NCBI RefSeq assembly: GCF_021295095.1
Contig: NZ_JAJLQX010000001.1
Coordinates: 186,001 to 250,000, forward strand
Direction: 5' to 3'
DNA length: 64,000 nucleotides
Source: Phocaeicola oris
Lineage (GTDB): Bacteria > Bacteroidota > Bacteroidia > Bacteroidales > Bacteroidaceae
The notes beneath the pieces are model-generated. The model was not told the origin of the DNA, searched no databases, and saw only the letters and a program-made list of their open reading frames with translations. A program made the position numbers and the translations under genes. Below, one piece after another: positions 1 through 8,960 of this stretch; the first letter of the stretch is position 1, and the number at the start of each line of letters is the position of its first letter.

Positions 1-134
1 AAAGGTATGGTTAAATGAAGCCACGGTATAGATTCAAAAATGATTGTACCAAGTCCATAAAGAAAGAAAAACAATATAAAGCCACCTATTAAAAGCAAAA
101 TCACTTTCCACCAAGCAGAAGTTCGAATATTCAT
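1..134 (-). CDS. N-terminal fragment of an integral membrane protein (possibly CPBP-type)
   Basis: Only the first 44 codons lie in the window; the gene runs off the left edge. The visible peptide begins MNIRTSAWWKVILLLIGG and continues as one strongly hydrophobic segment (about residues 10-33), so it is a membrane protein or has an uncleaved signal anchor. The start resembles that of CPBP intramembrane metalloproteases of Bacteroides, but no catalytic motif is visible, so the family call is a guess. A CAAAAATA at 161-168 reads TATTTTTG on the minus strand, a fair -7 element about 27 bp upstream of the ATG. Confidence 0.45.
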   Translation of the reverse strand, partial: MNIRTSAWWKVILLLIGGFILFFFLYGLGTIIFESIPWLHLTIP

Positions 135-240
135 AATAACATACCTTTAAAATAACGACACAAAAATAAATAATATCAATGAGTAAACGGAATATGTTCT
201 CGGAATTATTAATTTGTTTATAAGTAGAAATGAAAGTGAA

Positions 241-281
241 ATAAAATAAAAAGGAGGTTTGCTCATGGCACACCTCCTTTC
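241..281 (-). terminator. Rho-independent terminator downstream of the protease-like/TPR gene
   Basis: The arms AAAGGAGGT (250-258) and ACCTCCTTT (272-280) form a perfect 9-bp stem with a 13-nt loop. The adjoining A-rich stretch at 241-250 reads as a U-rich tract on the minus strand, so the hairpin ends the minus-strand operon that begins at dnaN. Confidence 0.8.
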
Positions 282-298
282 AATATATTGAATAATAA

Positions 299-2014
299 TT
301 ACTTGCAATACTTTTGAATAAGAGTTTCTACTGCTGTATCACCTAATTCTTTTGCTTTGTTAAAGTTGGCACAAGCCTCTTTGTTCTGTTTCTTCTGAAC
401 TTGACAATAGCCAATCATACGATATGCAGCTCCCATCTTCTGATTCAGTTCAATAGTCTTTTGAAGAGCTGTCAATGCCTCTTCTATCTGATTAACACGA
501 ATATGCAATGCACCTTTTTCCAACCAAACATCAGGACTGTCGGGGACAAGCTCAGTGGCACGATTAATATCATCAATAGCCTGTTGATACATTTTTAAGT
601 TCACTTCCGCTTGCTCACGTTGGAAAAAAAAGTTAGCATTCACATTTCCATTATAAGCACGATAAGTCTCGTCGAAATCTTTCACAGCTCCACGATAATC
701 TTTCATATCTGCTTTCTGTTGCCCGCGGGCAAACAGGTAAGGAGCTGCATCCGAAGTATAAGGGACGATACATTTATCCACTGCGTTATCAAGCAACGAC
801 AAAATTTGCTGCCGGTCACTTCCTTCCATGTTTTGCAAGGCATGAGCAGCCGAATAGAATGATGCTGCGGAAGCAAGATTCGATTGGTTCACTTTCTGAT
901 AGCTATCAAATGCAGCCTGATAATCTTTCATCGCATAATTTATATCTCCTTCAAGTTGAGCGTAAATTGGTTGAGAATCAGTCAAAATTACTTCTTTTAT
1001 CATCTCCAATGCTTTGCTGAAACTCCAATCCGGATTCCCTTGTCCTTCCTCTTTTGATAGGGAATAATTATAAAACATTTTAGCAATATTATATTTTGCT
1101 TCATTCTTATCGTTTGCGACTTCAAGTGCCTTATCAATATCTGCCTGAGCTTCCGGCCAAGATTCCTGTTTGCCGCTGTCTATCTTCTTCGCGGCTCGGC
1201 GGATATAACCTTCATAACTGTTTGGGAACTTTGCTAAGAAGTCTTCCAATGCAGTAGTATAGATATCTTGATCGCCCGAAGAAATCATATATAGATATAT
1301 AAGAGCCTGTTCTTCTGTATCAGGCAGCGCCTTTTTAATACCTATTTTGGTATATGCTTCGTGAGCAGCAGATACGGCGGTTATATGCAGTGATGCTCCA
1401 AAGCTGGCACCGATAGCAAAACTGGAAGTATCTTCCTCTGATGCATTTCGCTGAATCATTCCAAGTACCTGACCGTTTGCATTCATAATAGGGCAACTTA
1501 CCATTTTAGCCGGAGTCTTCATTGCCAGCGTATAATAGAAACCATCTTGCCCAATGCTGTCGACAGCGGTTATTTTACCAGTCTGCACTTCTGCGTTTTT
1601 CTGAGTAGAATAAGGAAGCAGATAAACAATTTCACCTACCTTTCCAGCAACAGTAGCCGGCTGCAGAAACTCAACATTTCCGTCTATTTCTGTTTTGAAC
1701 TTTAACACATCGTATATTTGATTGGCTCCGGCAATACACGATACATTCATTTCTTTACCTTTACTATTTACTATGACAGCTCGTTGAGCACCATCAAACA
1801 GTGTATAATCGGAAAGTGCGATACCGTCTTCACCTATATAAAATCCGTTACCGTTCCCTTTGATATTATTTTTCTCATCGTAGGTAATGACGGAGAAGAC
1901 CGCCTTCTTTGCCTTATCAACCCATTTTGGAGTCTGTGCATAGGAGCTTATTCCCATACAACATAAAAGTAATAAAAGAACTTTTCTCATATTTCGTCTC
2001 ATAATATTTTTCAT
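299..2014 (-). CDS. Secreted degenerate trypsin-like domain plus TPR protein
   Basis: This 571-aa protein has a signal peptide (LLLLLCCMGISSYAQ, residues 13-27), a chymotrypsin/HtrA-fold domain (about 35-235) and a C-terminal array of TPR-like repeats (about 255-570). The protease domain keeps framework motifs such as GNGFYIGEDG and the strand after the active-site loop (PIMNANGQVLG). However, the position of the catalytic His is Thr71 and the expected GNSGGP reads KMVSCP with Val172 in place of Ser, so it should be proteolytically dead. I chose the ATG at 2014 because an AGGAAA sits just upstream and the signal peptide follows; the reading frame is open further upstream to 2071 but would run into recN. 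It lies 7 bp after recN in the same operon and is probably a periplasmic scaffold or binding protein. Confidence 0.8.
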   Translation of the reverse strand: MKNIMRRNMRKVLLLLLCCMGISSYAQTPKWVDKAKKAVFSVITYDEKNNIKGNGNGFYIGEDGIALSDYTLFDGAQRAVIVNSKGKEMNVSCIAGANQIYDVLKFKTEIDGNVEFLQPATVAGKVGEIVYLLPYSTQKNAEVQTGKITAVDSIGQDGFYYTLAMKTPAKMVSCPIMNANGQVLGMIQRNASEEDTSSFAIGASFGASLHITAVSAAHEAYTKIGIKKALPDTEEQALIYLYMISSGDQDIYTTALEDFLAKFPNSYEGYIRRAAKKIDSGKQESWPEAQADIDKALEVANDKNEAKYNIAKMFYNYSLSKEEGQGNPDWSFSKALEMIKEVILTDSQPIYAQLEGDINYAMKDYQAAFDSYQKVNQSNLASAASFYSAAHALQNMEGSDRQQILSLLDNAVDKCIVPYTSDAAPYLFARGQQKADMKDYRGAVKDFDETYRAYNGNVNANFFFQREQAEVNLKMYQQAIDDINRATELVPDSPDVWLEKGALHIRVNQIEEALTALQKTIELNQKMGAAYRMIGYCQVQKKQNKEACANFNKAKELGDTAVETLIQKYCK

Positions 2015-2021
2015 TTTCCTT

Positions 2022-3713
2022 TCATTTTGTCGAAGTGTTTTTTTGTTTATTAGAATATCCCAACAAAGCACGTGCGTTATTCAGAGCTTCTTCAGTCATA
2101 GTAACACCGCTTAACATATTTGCTATTTCTGTTACACGCTGTTCATCAGTCAGACGGATTATGTGACTTGATGTCCCCGTATTTGTATCTTCTTTATATA
2201 CCTTATAATGCACGGTGCCTTTAGCTGCTATTTGAGGCAAATGGGTAATACTGATGACCTGCCGGTTGTTTTTACCCATGTTCTGCATCATTTCTGCCAT
2301 TTTATCCGCAATAGAACCGGATACACCGGTATCTATTTCGTCGAAAATAATGGTTGGCAATTGGACTGCACCTGCTATCATGGCTTTCAAAGAGAGCATT
2401 ACACGTGCAATTTCACCGCCCGATGCAATGGAAGAAACATTTTGCAAGGGAGTATTTTTGTTGGCAGAGAACAAGAAGTTCACACAATCAAGTCCGTTTA
2501 TATCCGGCTCCTTATTCTTTTTCATCTCTACTTCGAAGCGAATATTCTGCATTCCAAGAGGAACAAGATATTCGTGCATCTGCTTTTCCACCATTCTTGC
2601 CGCTTTCGAACGTTCTTTAGAAAGTATCTCCGATTGCTCCAATACCTTATTATATATAGCAGCTTTCTTTTCTTTCAATTCTTTAATCTCATCATCGGAT
2701 GAAGTGATAGCTTTCAGTTGCAAACGGTATTCATCGGCTATATTAATTAATTCCTTAACGGTATTGACCCTATGCTTTTGCTCCAGCGAATAGATTAAAT
2801 TCAATCGTTCATTCACAAAGTTGAGTCGATCGGGATTAAAATCAATCTTCTCTTCTTCCTTTCTTATGTCGTGCTGCAAATCTTTCAAGTCGATTATACT
2901 GCTGTTTATTCGTTCTATCCATTGTCCGGCAATAGGGTATAAGCCTTTTATATCTTCCAAAGACTGTTGGCAGTCACGCATCTCAGATAAAAATCCACCT
3001 TCATCGGATACCATTAGTTGATCGGCCTTATACAAACTTGCTTTAATATCTTCCGTATGACTCAATACATCTGCTTCCTGTTGAAGGGCATCTTGTTCAT
3101 CTTCCGATAGTTTTGCTTCATCCAACTGTTGTAGCTGGAACTGCAGATAGTCTTCATCTTGTTTATTTTTCTCAGCTTGTTCAATAAAATCGGCTAACTC
3201 CTCAGAAACATGTTTATATTCTTTATATAATTGCCGATATACCGACAACTCTTTCTCATTGCGCGAGAGAATATCGAGCACTCCACGTTGAAATTCTTCG
3301 TGATTTAATAGAAGATTTTTATGTTGACTGTGAATATCTATGAGTTGCTCTCCAAGAGTTCTCATTTGTACAAGAGAAACCGGAGAGTCGTTAATAAACG
3401 CGCGACTTTTCCCCGTTGCATATACTTCTCGGCGCAGGATACATTCTTCGGGATCGTATTCCAAATCATTTTCTAAAAAGAAATCTTTTAGAAAATGATT
3501 TGCCAATTTGAAATTCGCTTCAACTATACATTTGCTTTCTCCGCTTTTTATTGCTTTGATATCTGCCCGTTGACCAAGCAAAATACCAAGCGCGCCAAGG
3601 ATAATAGACTTTCCCGCGCCGGTTTCACCAGTAATAACAGAAAAACCGGAGGTGAAGGAAATATCTAATATATCAATAAGCGCGTAATTCTGTATGTAAA
3701 GTGATTGAAGCAT
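2022..3713 (-). CDS. recN: DNA repair protein RecN
   Basis: A 563-aa SMC-like ATPase of normal RecN length that helps process double-strand breaks in recombinational repair. Walker A is GETGAGKS (residues 29-36). A long coiled-coil middle (about 150-380) separates it from the ABC signature IASGGEIARVML and Walker B IIFDEIDTGVSG, followed by the His switch ITHLPQIAAKG. It starts 5 bp after the DnaQ-like exonuclease, so both are probably cotranscribed from the dnaN promoter, linking replication clamp, exonuclease and break repair. Confidence 0.96.
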   Translation of the reverse strand: MLQSLYIQNYALIDILDISFTSGFSVITGETGAGKSIILGALGILLGQRADIKAIKSGESKCIVEANFKLANHFLKDFFLENDLEYDPEECILRREVYATGKSRAFINDSPVSLVQMRTLGEQLIDIHSQHKNLLLNHEEFQRGVLDILSRNEKELSVYRQLYKEYKHVSEELADFIEQAEKNKQDEDYLQFQLQQLDEAKLSEDEQDALQQEADVLSHTEDIKASLYKADQLMVSDEGGFLSEMRDCQQSLEDIKGLYPIAGQWIERINSSIIDLKDLQHDIRKEEEKIDFNPDRLNFVNERLNLIYSLEQKHRVNTVKELINIADEYRLQLKAITSSDDEIKELKEKKAAIYNKVLEQSEILSKERSKAARMVEKQMHEYLVPLGMQNIRFEVEMKKNKEPDINGLDCVNFLFSANKNTPLQNVSSIASGGEIARVMLSLKAMIAGAVQLPTIIFDEIDTGVSGSIADKMAEMMQNMGKNNRQVISITHLPQIAAKGTVHYKVYKEDTNTGTSSHIIRLTDEQRVTEIANMLSGVTMTEEALNNARALLGYSNKQKNTSTK

Positions 3714-3718
3714 TTCCT

Positions 3719-4495
3719 TTATTTGCTCAATCCTGATTCACGCAAACGAATCTTTGTGAGTACATTTTTTGTATTTAACGTAAAATCTCCTCCCAGAATC
3801 CAACTATAATAACCGGGATCTCTTTTAAGTACATCCATTACATGATGACCTTTATATTTCCCGAAATTGAATGTTTCAATTCCTTTGTCATCATAGATGA
3901 TACGACCTGCAAAATCCACATTTTTAGTGAACGACGAATATTCTGACAAGAAACTTATATCATTTTCCAATACATTGGGATATAAGTCTAATTGAGCTTT
4001 AAGCACTTCGTATGTTGCACGGGTATCGGCTTCAGCAGAATGAGCATCATCTAAGTTTTTATGACAATAGAATTTATACGCGGCAGAGAGAGTTCGCTGC
4101 TCCAGCTTATGATAAATGACTTGTACATCGACGAATTTTCTTTTTGTCATGTCAATATCTACATCTGCCCGCAGAAATTCCTCCACGAGTACCGGAACGT
4201 CAAAACGATTCGAATTGAATCCGGCAATGTCACAACCTTCTATATCATTGGCAATTTCCTGAGCCACCTCCTTAAAAGTCGGACAATTCGCGACATCTTC
4301 GTCTTTTATGCCGTGAATAGCCGTCGATTCTTCAGGGATATGCATTCCGGGATTGATTCGCATCGTCTTAGCAACATCATTTCCATTTGGGAATACTTTC
4401 AGATAACAAATCTCAATAATCCTATCTAAGCTGACATTCGTGCCTGTTGTTTCAAGATCAAAAAAGACTAATGGATTCCTCAAATTCAGTTTCAT
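3719..4495 (-). CDS. DnaQ-like 3'-5' exonuclease (DEDDh family)
   Basis: A 258-aa exonuclease related to the DNA polymerase III epsilon subunit. The DEDDh motifs are visible: FFDLETTG (residues 11-18), an Asp in the GFNSNRFDVP stretch, and HSAEADTRATYE (His then Asp). The C-terminal 60 residues contain FNFGKYKGHHVMDVL and DPGYYSWIL, the small putative quorum-sensing/DUF3820-like module often appended to such exonucleases in Bacteroidetes. It lies between dnaN and recN with short gaps. It may proofread or trim DNA ends; being a stand-alone protein it cannot be assigned firmly as the replicative epsilon subunit. Confidence 0.88.
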   Translation of the reverse strand: MKLNLRNPLVFFDLETTGTNVSLDRIIEICYLKVFPNGNDVAKTMRINPGMHIPEESTAIHGIKDEDVANCPTFKEVAQEIANDIEGCDIAGFNSNRFDVPVLVEEFLRADVDIDMTKRKFVDVQVIYHKLEQRTLSAAYKFYCHKNLDDAHSAEADTRATYEVLKAQLDLYPNVLENDISFLSEYSSFTKNVDFAGRIIYDDKGIETFNFGKYKGHHVMDVLKRDPGYYSWILGGDFTLNTKNVLTKIRLRESGLSK

Positions 4496-4535
4496 AATTT
4501 AATACTTTAACAATACACCGTTTACCCATTAGCAA

Positions 4536-5660
4536 TTAATCACTCAACATCATTGGCATCAGCAACATCAGCACATTATCATTCTCTTCTTGTTGAGCCG
4601 GAGTAATTACTCCTGCACGCGACGGATCGGCTAATTCAATGACGACTTCGTCAGCACTCAAATTGCTTAGTATATCAATAAGGAATGTAGATTTAAATCC
4701 AATACTCATTGGACTTCCGCTATATTCGCAATTTAAAGTCTCCTCAGCAGAAGTAGAGAAATCTATATCCTGAGCAGAGATTTGTATCTGATTATTCTCT
4801 ATATGCAATTTTATCAAACTGCTGGCTTGAGAAGAGAAAATAGACACACGACGCAGACCGCTGATTAGAGTAGAACGGTCAATTTGTATCTTATATGGAT
4901 TATCTTTGGGAATAACAGAGTTATAGTTTGGATAGCGTCCTTCTATCAGACGACATACCATTTTATACTCGGTTGATGTGATAACAGCATTCTTTTCATC
5001 AAAATCAATGATAATTTTATCTTCGTCTTTAGGCAATAATGTTTTCCAAATGTTTGCCGGCTTCTTCGGAAGAATAAATGCTGCTTTTGTATCCGCATGA
5101 GCTGCAACTGATTTGTCACGAACCAAACGGTGCCCATCTGAGGCTACAAATGTAATATCTTCAGGTGTCATATCTAAATAGATACCATTCATTACCGGAC
5201 GGAGTTCGTCTTCCGCAGTAGCAAAGATAGTTCGGTTAATGCCATTAACAAATACTTTAGAATCCATGGTAATATGAATGGCATCGGCACTTAAATCAGG
5301 AGCCATGGGAAAATCCTCGGCATTCTGTCCGACAAGACTGTATTTACCATTCTGATAATATAGAGTAAGACTGAAGTTGGTGGTGTCAACATCGAAAGTA
5401 AGCGGCTGTTCAGGGATTTCTTTTAAAGAATCGATGAATTTCTTTGCTGAGATAGCAAAACGACCGTCACTATCAGAATCGTTAACCGGTAAAGAAGTAG
5501 TAAGTGTACTCTCACTGTCGGAAGCCGTTAATGACAATACGCCTTCTTTTATTTCCATTAATACGCAATCAAGGATTGGTAATGAGTTTTTAGAATTAAT
5601 TACTCGACTTACAGCCTGCAAATGGCTGAATAAGTTAGTACTTGAAACAATGAACTTCAT
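4536..5660 (-). CDS. dnaN: DNA polymerase III beta subunit (sliding clamp)
   Basis: A 374-aa protein of standard clamp length with the three-domain architecture: N-terminal MKFIVSSTNLFSHLQAVSRV, the central ATAEDELRPVMNGI and SDGHRLV motifs, and the C-terminal tail ending LLMPMMLSD that forms the ligand-binding pocket. The clamp tethers DNA polymerase III and repair factors to DNA. It is the first gene of a minus-strand operon with the DnaQ-like exonuclease, recN and the TPR protein. Confidence 0.97.
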   Translation of the reverse strand: MKFIVSSTNLFSHLQAVSRVINSKNSLPILDCVLMEIKEGVLSLTASDSESTLTTSLPVNDSDSDGRFAISAKKFIDSLKEIPEQPLTFDVDTTNFSLTLYYQNGKYSLVGQNAEDFPMAPDLSADAIHITMDSKVFVNGINRTIFATAEDELRPVMNGIYLDMTPEDITFVASDGHRLVRDKSVAAHADTKAAFILPKKPANIWKTLLPKDEDKIIIDFDEKNAVITSTEYKMVCRLIEGRYPNYNSVIPKDNPYKIQIDRSTLISGLRRVSIFSSQASSLIKLHIENNQIQISAQDIDFSTSAEETLNCEYSGSPMSIGFKSTFLIDILSNLSADEVVIELADPSRAGVITPAQQEENDNVLMLLMPMMLSD

Positions 5661-5699
5661 AGCTATATTTTATTTATTTGTTATCTATGTATTTATTGC

Positions 5700-5707
5700 C
5701 AAAGTTA
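5700..5707 (-). promoter_or_regulatory. Putative dnaN promoter (-7 element)
   Basis: CAAAGTTA on the plus strand reads TAACTTTG on the minus strand, matching the Bacteroides -7 consensus TAnnTTTG. A TTTG (CAAA at 5730) lies 22 bp further upstream, slightly longer than the usual 19-21 spacing. The implied transcript start gives a leader of about 33 nt. Confidence 0.6.
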
Positions 5708-5812
5708 CGAAAAGATTATGTACTAAACCCAAAAAAAGAGTGAAAAATTAGTTTACTTAAGAGGAAAATAGTAAATTCGAACCGTTTTAAATATAATACA
5801 ATCATAATAAAT

Positions 5813-6196
5813 ATGGAATTAGCAGGAAAAATAATTGCCGTACTCGAACCACGTGAAGGTATTTCTAAGAATACCGGTAATAAATGGATGGTACAAACGT
5901 ATGTTATTGAAACTCATGACCAGTATCCAAAGAGAATGGCTTTCGAAGTTTTTGGTGAAGATAAAATCAAACAATTCAATATTCAAATGGGTGAGGAGCT
6001 AAATGTATCATTTGATATTGATGCCCGTCAGTGGCAAGATAAATGGTTCAATCAGATTCGAGCATGGAAGATTGATCGTGTAAGCGCAGAAAGTCCGATT
6101 CCTCAAAATAATCCGTTTGATGGACAACCGCAAGCTATCCAATCTGCCCCTGTCGATTTTTCGGCTACAGATAAAACAGACGATCTTCCTTTCTAA
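5813..6196 (+). CDS. DUF3127 protein (OB-fold-like, possible ssDNA-binding)
   Basis: This 127-aa protein starts MELAGKIIAVLEPREG and carries the DUF3127 core: a beta-rich domain (about 1-95) with NKWMVQTYVIE, MAFEVFGEDK and WFNQIRAWKI, followed by a Pro/Gln-rich flexible tail ending in the acidic DKTDDLPF. The layout, an OB-like domain plus an acidic amphipathic C-terminal tip, recalls single-stranded DNA-binding proteins (SSB ends DDDIPF), and the gene is divergent from dnaN. The DNA-binding role is inferred. A strong terminator follows immediately. Confidence 0.8.
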   Translation: MELAGKIIAVLEPREGISKNTGNKWMVQTYVIETHDQYPKRMAFEVFGEDKIKQFNIQMGEELNVSFDIDARQWQDKWFNQIRAWKIDRVSAESPIPQNNPFDGQPQAIQSAPVDFSATDKTDDLPF

Positions 6197-6223
6197 TTGA
6201 ATTTTGGATCAATATTTATAATT

Positions 6224-6255
6224 ACTCGTTCATGAAATCATGAACGAGTCTTTTT
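6224..6255 (+). terminator. Rho-independent terminator after the DUF3127 gene
   Basis: A perfect 12-bp inverted repeat (ACTCGTTCATGA at 6224-6235 and its complement at 6238-6249) with a very small loop is followed by CTTTTT. Confidence 0.85.
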
Positions 6256-6292
6256 ATCTACATTAATAATACACTCGTCAAGGACTTTTTTT

Positions 6293-6569
6293 GTATTCAT
6301 TTGAAGATTTTTTCGTTTCACTTAGGTGAAACAAACGAATGACGCAGACGATCCGTGCGATTCATGCGGATGACTTTGAGAACTCATGCGGATGAGTTGA
6401 TTGATTCATGCGGATGACTTTGGCAACTCATGCGGATGAGTTGAGCGATTCATGCGGATGAGTTAGGCGGTTTATACATATTGACTTTTCTCTATTTATT
6501 GATGACAAATCCAATGAACCTATCAATACGAATAAAAACATTGTTTGAAGATGTTGTAAGACTGTTTTT
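6293..6569. repeat. Dispersed repeat element, copy 1: array of 22-bp palindromic units
   Basis: Five near-identical units carrying CATGCGGATGA start at 6363, 6385, 6407, 6429 and 6451, an exact 22-bp period; two diverged units precede them (6319 and 6341). Units alternate, giving a 44-bp higher-order repeat (6363-6406 and 6407-6450, 40 of 44 identical). Cores are palindromic with a 4-nt centre, for example CAACTCAT-GCGG-ATGAGTTG, and the first unit is GTTTCAC-TTAG-GTGAAAC. A left flank (6293-6321) and a right tail (6543-6569) recur at other copies. It lies between convergent genes and has no plausible coding content. Confidence 0.85.
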
Positions 6570-6696
6570 ATAAAAAAATGCCATAAGATAAGTTGCATAA
6601 TAAGAATGCATGATAAAGCAACCTGAGCTTTTTGATAAGAAGTGATATACTAACTACCGTTAATGAATAATGAAGAAAAGAGTGATTTCTGCCTTA

Positions 6697-6737
6697 TAAT
6701 AAAAAGAGAGGATACCTTGTTTTAGCGTATCCTCTCT
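6697..6737 (-). terminator. Rho-independent terminator downstream of rho
   Basis: The arms AGAGAGGATAC (6705-6715) and GTATCCTCTCT (6727-6737) form an 11-bp stem. The A-run at 6700-6705 gives a U-tract on the minus strand, so it ends the rho transcript. Confidence 0.8.
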
Positions 6738-6760
6738 CTTCTCTATATAATAATTTATAC

Positions 6761-8668
6761 TTACGAATTCATACTCAGAAGAAATTCTTCATTATTCTTT
6801 GTCTTTTCCATTCTATCTTTAACGAATGTCATAGCTTCTACCGGATTCATATCCGATAAGTATTTGCGAAGAATCCACATCCTATCGAGCGTCATCTTAT
6901 CCAATAACAAATCGTCACGACGTGTACTTGAAGCCACCAAATTAACTGCCGGGAATATACGTTTGTTACTGAGGTTCCGATCGAGTTGTAACTCCATGTT
7001 ACCTGTTCCTTTGAATTCCTCAAAGATAACTTCATCCATCTTAGATCCGGTATCAATCAATGCCGTTGAAATGATGGTTAAAGAACCTCCATTTTCAATA
7101 TTGCGAGCTGCACCAAAGAAACGTTTGGGCTTATGCAAAGCGTTTGCGTCAACACCACCCGAGAGTACTTTTCCTGAAGCAGGCGCTACATTATTATATG
7201 CTCGTGCAAGTCGAGTAATAGAATCTAAGAAAATAACCACGTCGTGACCACACTCGACCATTCTCTTTGCCTTCTCAAGAACAATACTTGCTACTTTTAC
7301 ATGGTGATCGGCAGGCTCATCAAAAGTAGAAGCTATGACTTCAGCTTTTACAGTACGGGCCATATCAGTGACTTCTTCAGGACGCTCATCAATCAGAAGC
7401 ATGATGGTATAAACATCAGGATGATTCTCAGCTATAGCATTTGCAATGGCTTTCATCAACATAGTTTTACCTGTTTTAGGCTGAGCGACAATCAATGCAC
7501 GTTGGCCTTTGCCAATGGGAGAAATCATATCGACAACCCGAACAGACAAATCGTCATCATATCCTTTACAAAGCTGAAATTTCTCATCAGGGAAAAGAGG
7601 GGTGAGGTGCTCAAAAGCAACACGGTCGCGTACCAATGAAGGATCTAATCCATTAATTTTATTGACTTTAACTAATGGGAAATATTTTTCACCTTCTTTT
7701 GGCGGACGAATAGGGCCTTCAACTACATCGCCAGTCTTTAATCCGAAGAGTTTTATCTGAGATTGTGATACATAGATATCGTCAGGAGAAGAGAGATAGT
7801 TATAGTCAGAAGAACGAAGGAAGCCATAGCCATCGGGGATAATCTCCAAACAACCGGAACCGATGAGAATATCATTAAATTCGTAAGGCTTTTCTATTTG
7901 TCTCGGTTCAATAGACTTTTGTACCGGAGCCTGCATATCCTCTTGAACAGACAAACGTAACTGTTGAGGACGCTGATTATTAGAATTCTGCTTTGGGTTG
8001 AATCGATTATTCGATTGCTTCTGCTTTTGAATTGGAGCTATTGGCGGCTCCATTTTTGTAGAACTAAACTTATCGACTAATTCTGCGGGTAAAACCGCTT
8101 CTTCAGAAGGAAGATCTTCTATAGGAATAAATTCGTCGTCTCCATTGTCGAATTCCAATTCCGGAAGAATGTTTTCTTTTTTTGCCGGTTCAACCTTAGT
8201 TTTTGTTTTTGCTGGTTTTTCCGGAATAGGAGCATCCGCAGACTCTTCAGTTTTCGGCTTATTCTTTGTACTTGCCTTTCTTTCTCTCTTCTTTGGCACC
8301 TGAGGTTCTTCTTTAATCTCTTCCTCAACTTGACTAACCGGAGACTGATCGGCAGCCGAATTAGGAGCCTCGTTAGGTGTTACATTTACAGCCGGTTTCT
8401 CAGTTTCTATTTTTTGAGCTTTATCCTGAGTGGTTGTATAAACTTTATCCGCGTCTTTCTTTACAATTCGTGTTCTTTTACGCGACCGTGAAGCAGTCGG
8501 TTTAGAATTAGCAATTTTTTGAGACGCGCTTACAATGGCTTGCTCATCCAAAATTTTATAAACTAATTCATCTTTTGTAGTTGAGCTTATCTTGCTGATT
8601 CCCATTTCTTTTGCTATATCCTGCAGCTCAGACAAACTCTTGTCATTTAATTGAATAATATTATACAT
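6761..8668 (-). CDS. rho: Transcription termination factor Rho with long disordered insertion
   Basis: A 635-aa hexameric RNA helicase that ends transcription. The N-terminal Rho_N domain ([18 protein letters not shown]) is followed by about 220 low-complexity residues rich in Lys, Glu, Pro and Gln (about 45-265). Then come the RNA-binding cold-shock domain ([16 protein letters not shown]) and the RecA-like ATPase (Walker [10 protein letters not shown], Walker [14 protein letters not shown]). E. coli Rho is about 419 aa; the surplus is the insertion, known in Bacteroides Rho proteins. I chose the ATG at 8668 because residues upstream of it in the open frame look non-conserved and the promoter lies at 8821. 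A dedicated terminator follows. Confidence 0.96.
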   Translation of the reverse strand: MYNIIQLNDKSLSELQDIAKEMGISKISSTTKDELVYKILDEQAIVSASQKIANSKPTASRSRKRTRIVKKDADKVYTTTQDKAQKIETEKPAVNVTPNEAPNSAADQSPVSQVEEEIKEEPQVPKKRERKASTKNKPKTEESADAPIPEKPAKTKTKVEPAKKENILPELEFDNGDDEFIPIEDLPSEEAVLPAELVDKFSSTKMEPPIAPIQKQKQSNNRFNPKQNSNNQRPQQLRLSVQEDMQAPVQKSIEPRQIEKPYEFNDILIGSGCLEIIPDGYGFLRSSDYNYLSSPDDIYVSQSQIKLFGLKTGDVVEGPIRPPKEGEKYFPLVKVNKINGLDPSLVRDRVAFEHLTPLFPDEKFQLCKGYDDDLSVRVVDMISPIGKGQRALIVAQPKTGKTMLMKAIANAIAENHPDVYTIMLLIDERPEEVTDMARTVKAEVIASTFDEPADHHVKVASIVLEKAKRMVECGHDVVIFLDSITRLARAYNNVAPASGKVLSGGVDANALHKPKRFFGAARNIENGGSLTIISTALIDTGSKMDEVIFEEFKGTGNMELQLDRNLSNKRIFPAVNLVASSTRRDDLLLDKMTLDRMWILRKYLSDMNPVEAMTFVKDRMEKTKNNEEFLLSMNS

Positions 8669-8820
8669 AAAGTATATGTTGTTAGTGATTAGTGCACAAA
8701 AACATAAAGACAGAAACACATCTCTGCTTTTGTACGACAATAATTATTTTTGGATTTTTATTTATTGATAAAATTAATAAGGAGAAAAGTTTGTTATTGT
8801 ATTAACTCTATTTTCTGCTA

Positions 8821-8828
8821 CAAAGATA
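8821..8828 (-). promoter_or_regulatory. Putative rho promoter (-7 element)
   Basis: CAAAGATA reads TATCTTTG on the minus strand, a perfect match to TAnnTTTG. No clear TTTG box is visible at the usual distance. It predicts a leader of about 145 nt for rho, long enough for autogenous control. Confidence 0.5.
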
Positions 8829-8866
8829 ATTATATTTTTGAGTAATTGGAAGAAAAGAGATAAAAA

Positions 8867-8896
8867 TTTAATATACTAATATAAAAAGTATATTTG
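8867..8896 (+). promoter_or_regulatory. Putative ridA promoter
   Basis: TTTA (8867-8870), an 18-bp spacer and TATATTTG (8889-8896) match the Bacteroides promoter layout apart from one base in the upstream box. The predicted leader is about 58 nt. Confidence 0.55.
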
Positions 8897-8960
8897 GAAA
8901 TAGACTATTTGCTTAAAAAACGCTATTTTAGTAGCAAAATTAGAATATTAAATAATTAAC

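Noticed and set aside
34-273. A 79-codon minus-strand frame at the left edge
   Set aside because: It overlaps the membrane-protein gene start in another frame and crosses that gene's promoter and a terminator.
6319-6472. CRISPR array
   Set aside because: The 22-bp period contains no unique spacers, units are adjacent, and no cas genes are present.
6293-6569. Insertion sequence or MITE with terminal inverted repeats
   Set aside because: The conserved left flank and right tail are not inverted copies of each other, no target-site duplication is evident, and no transposase is present; a non-classical mobile element remains possible.
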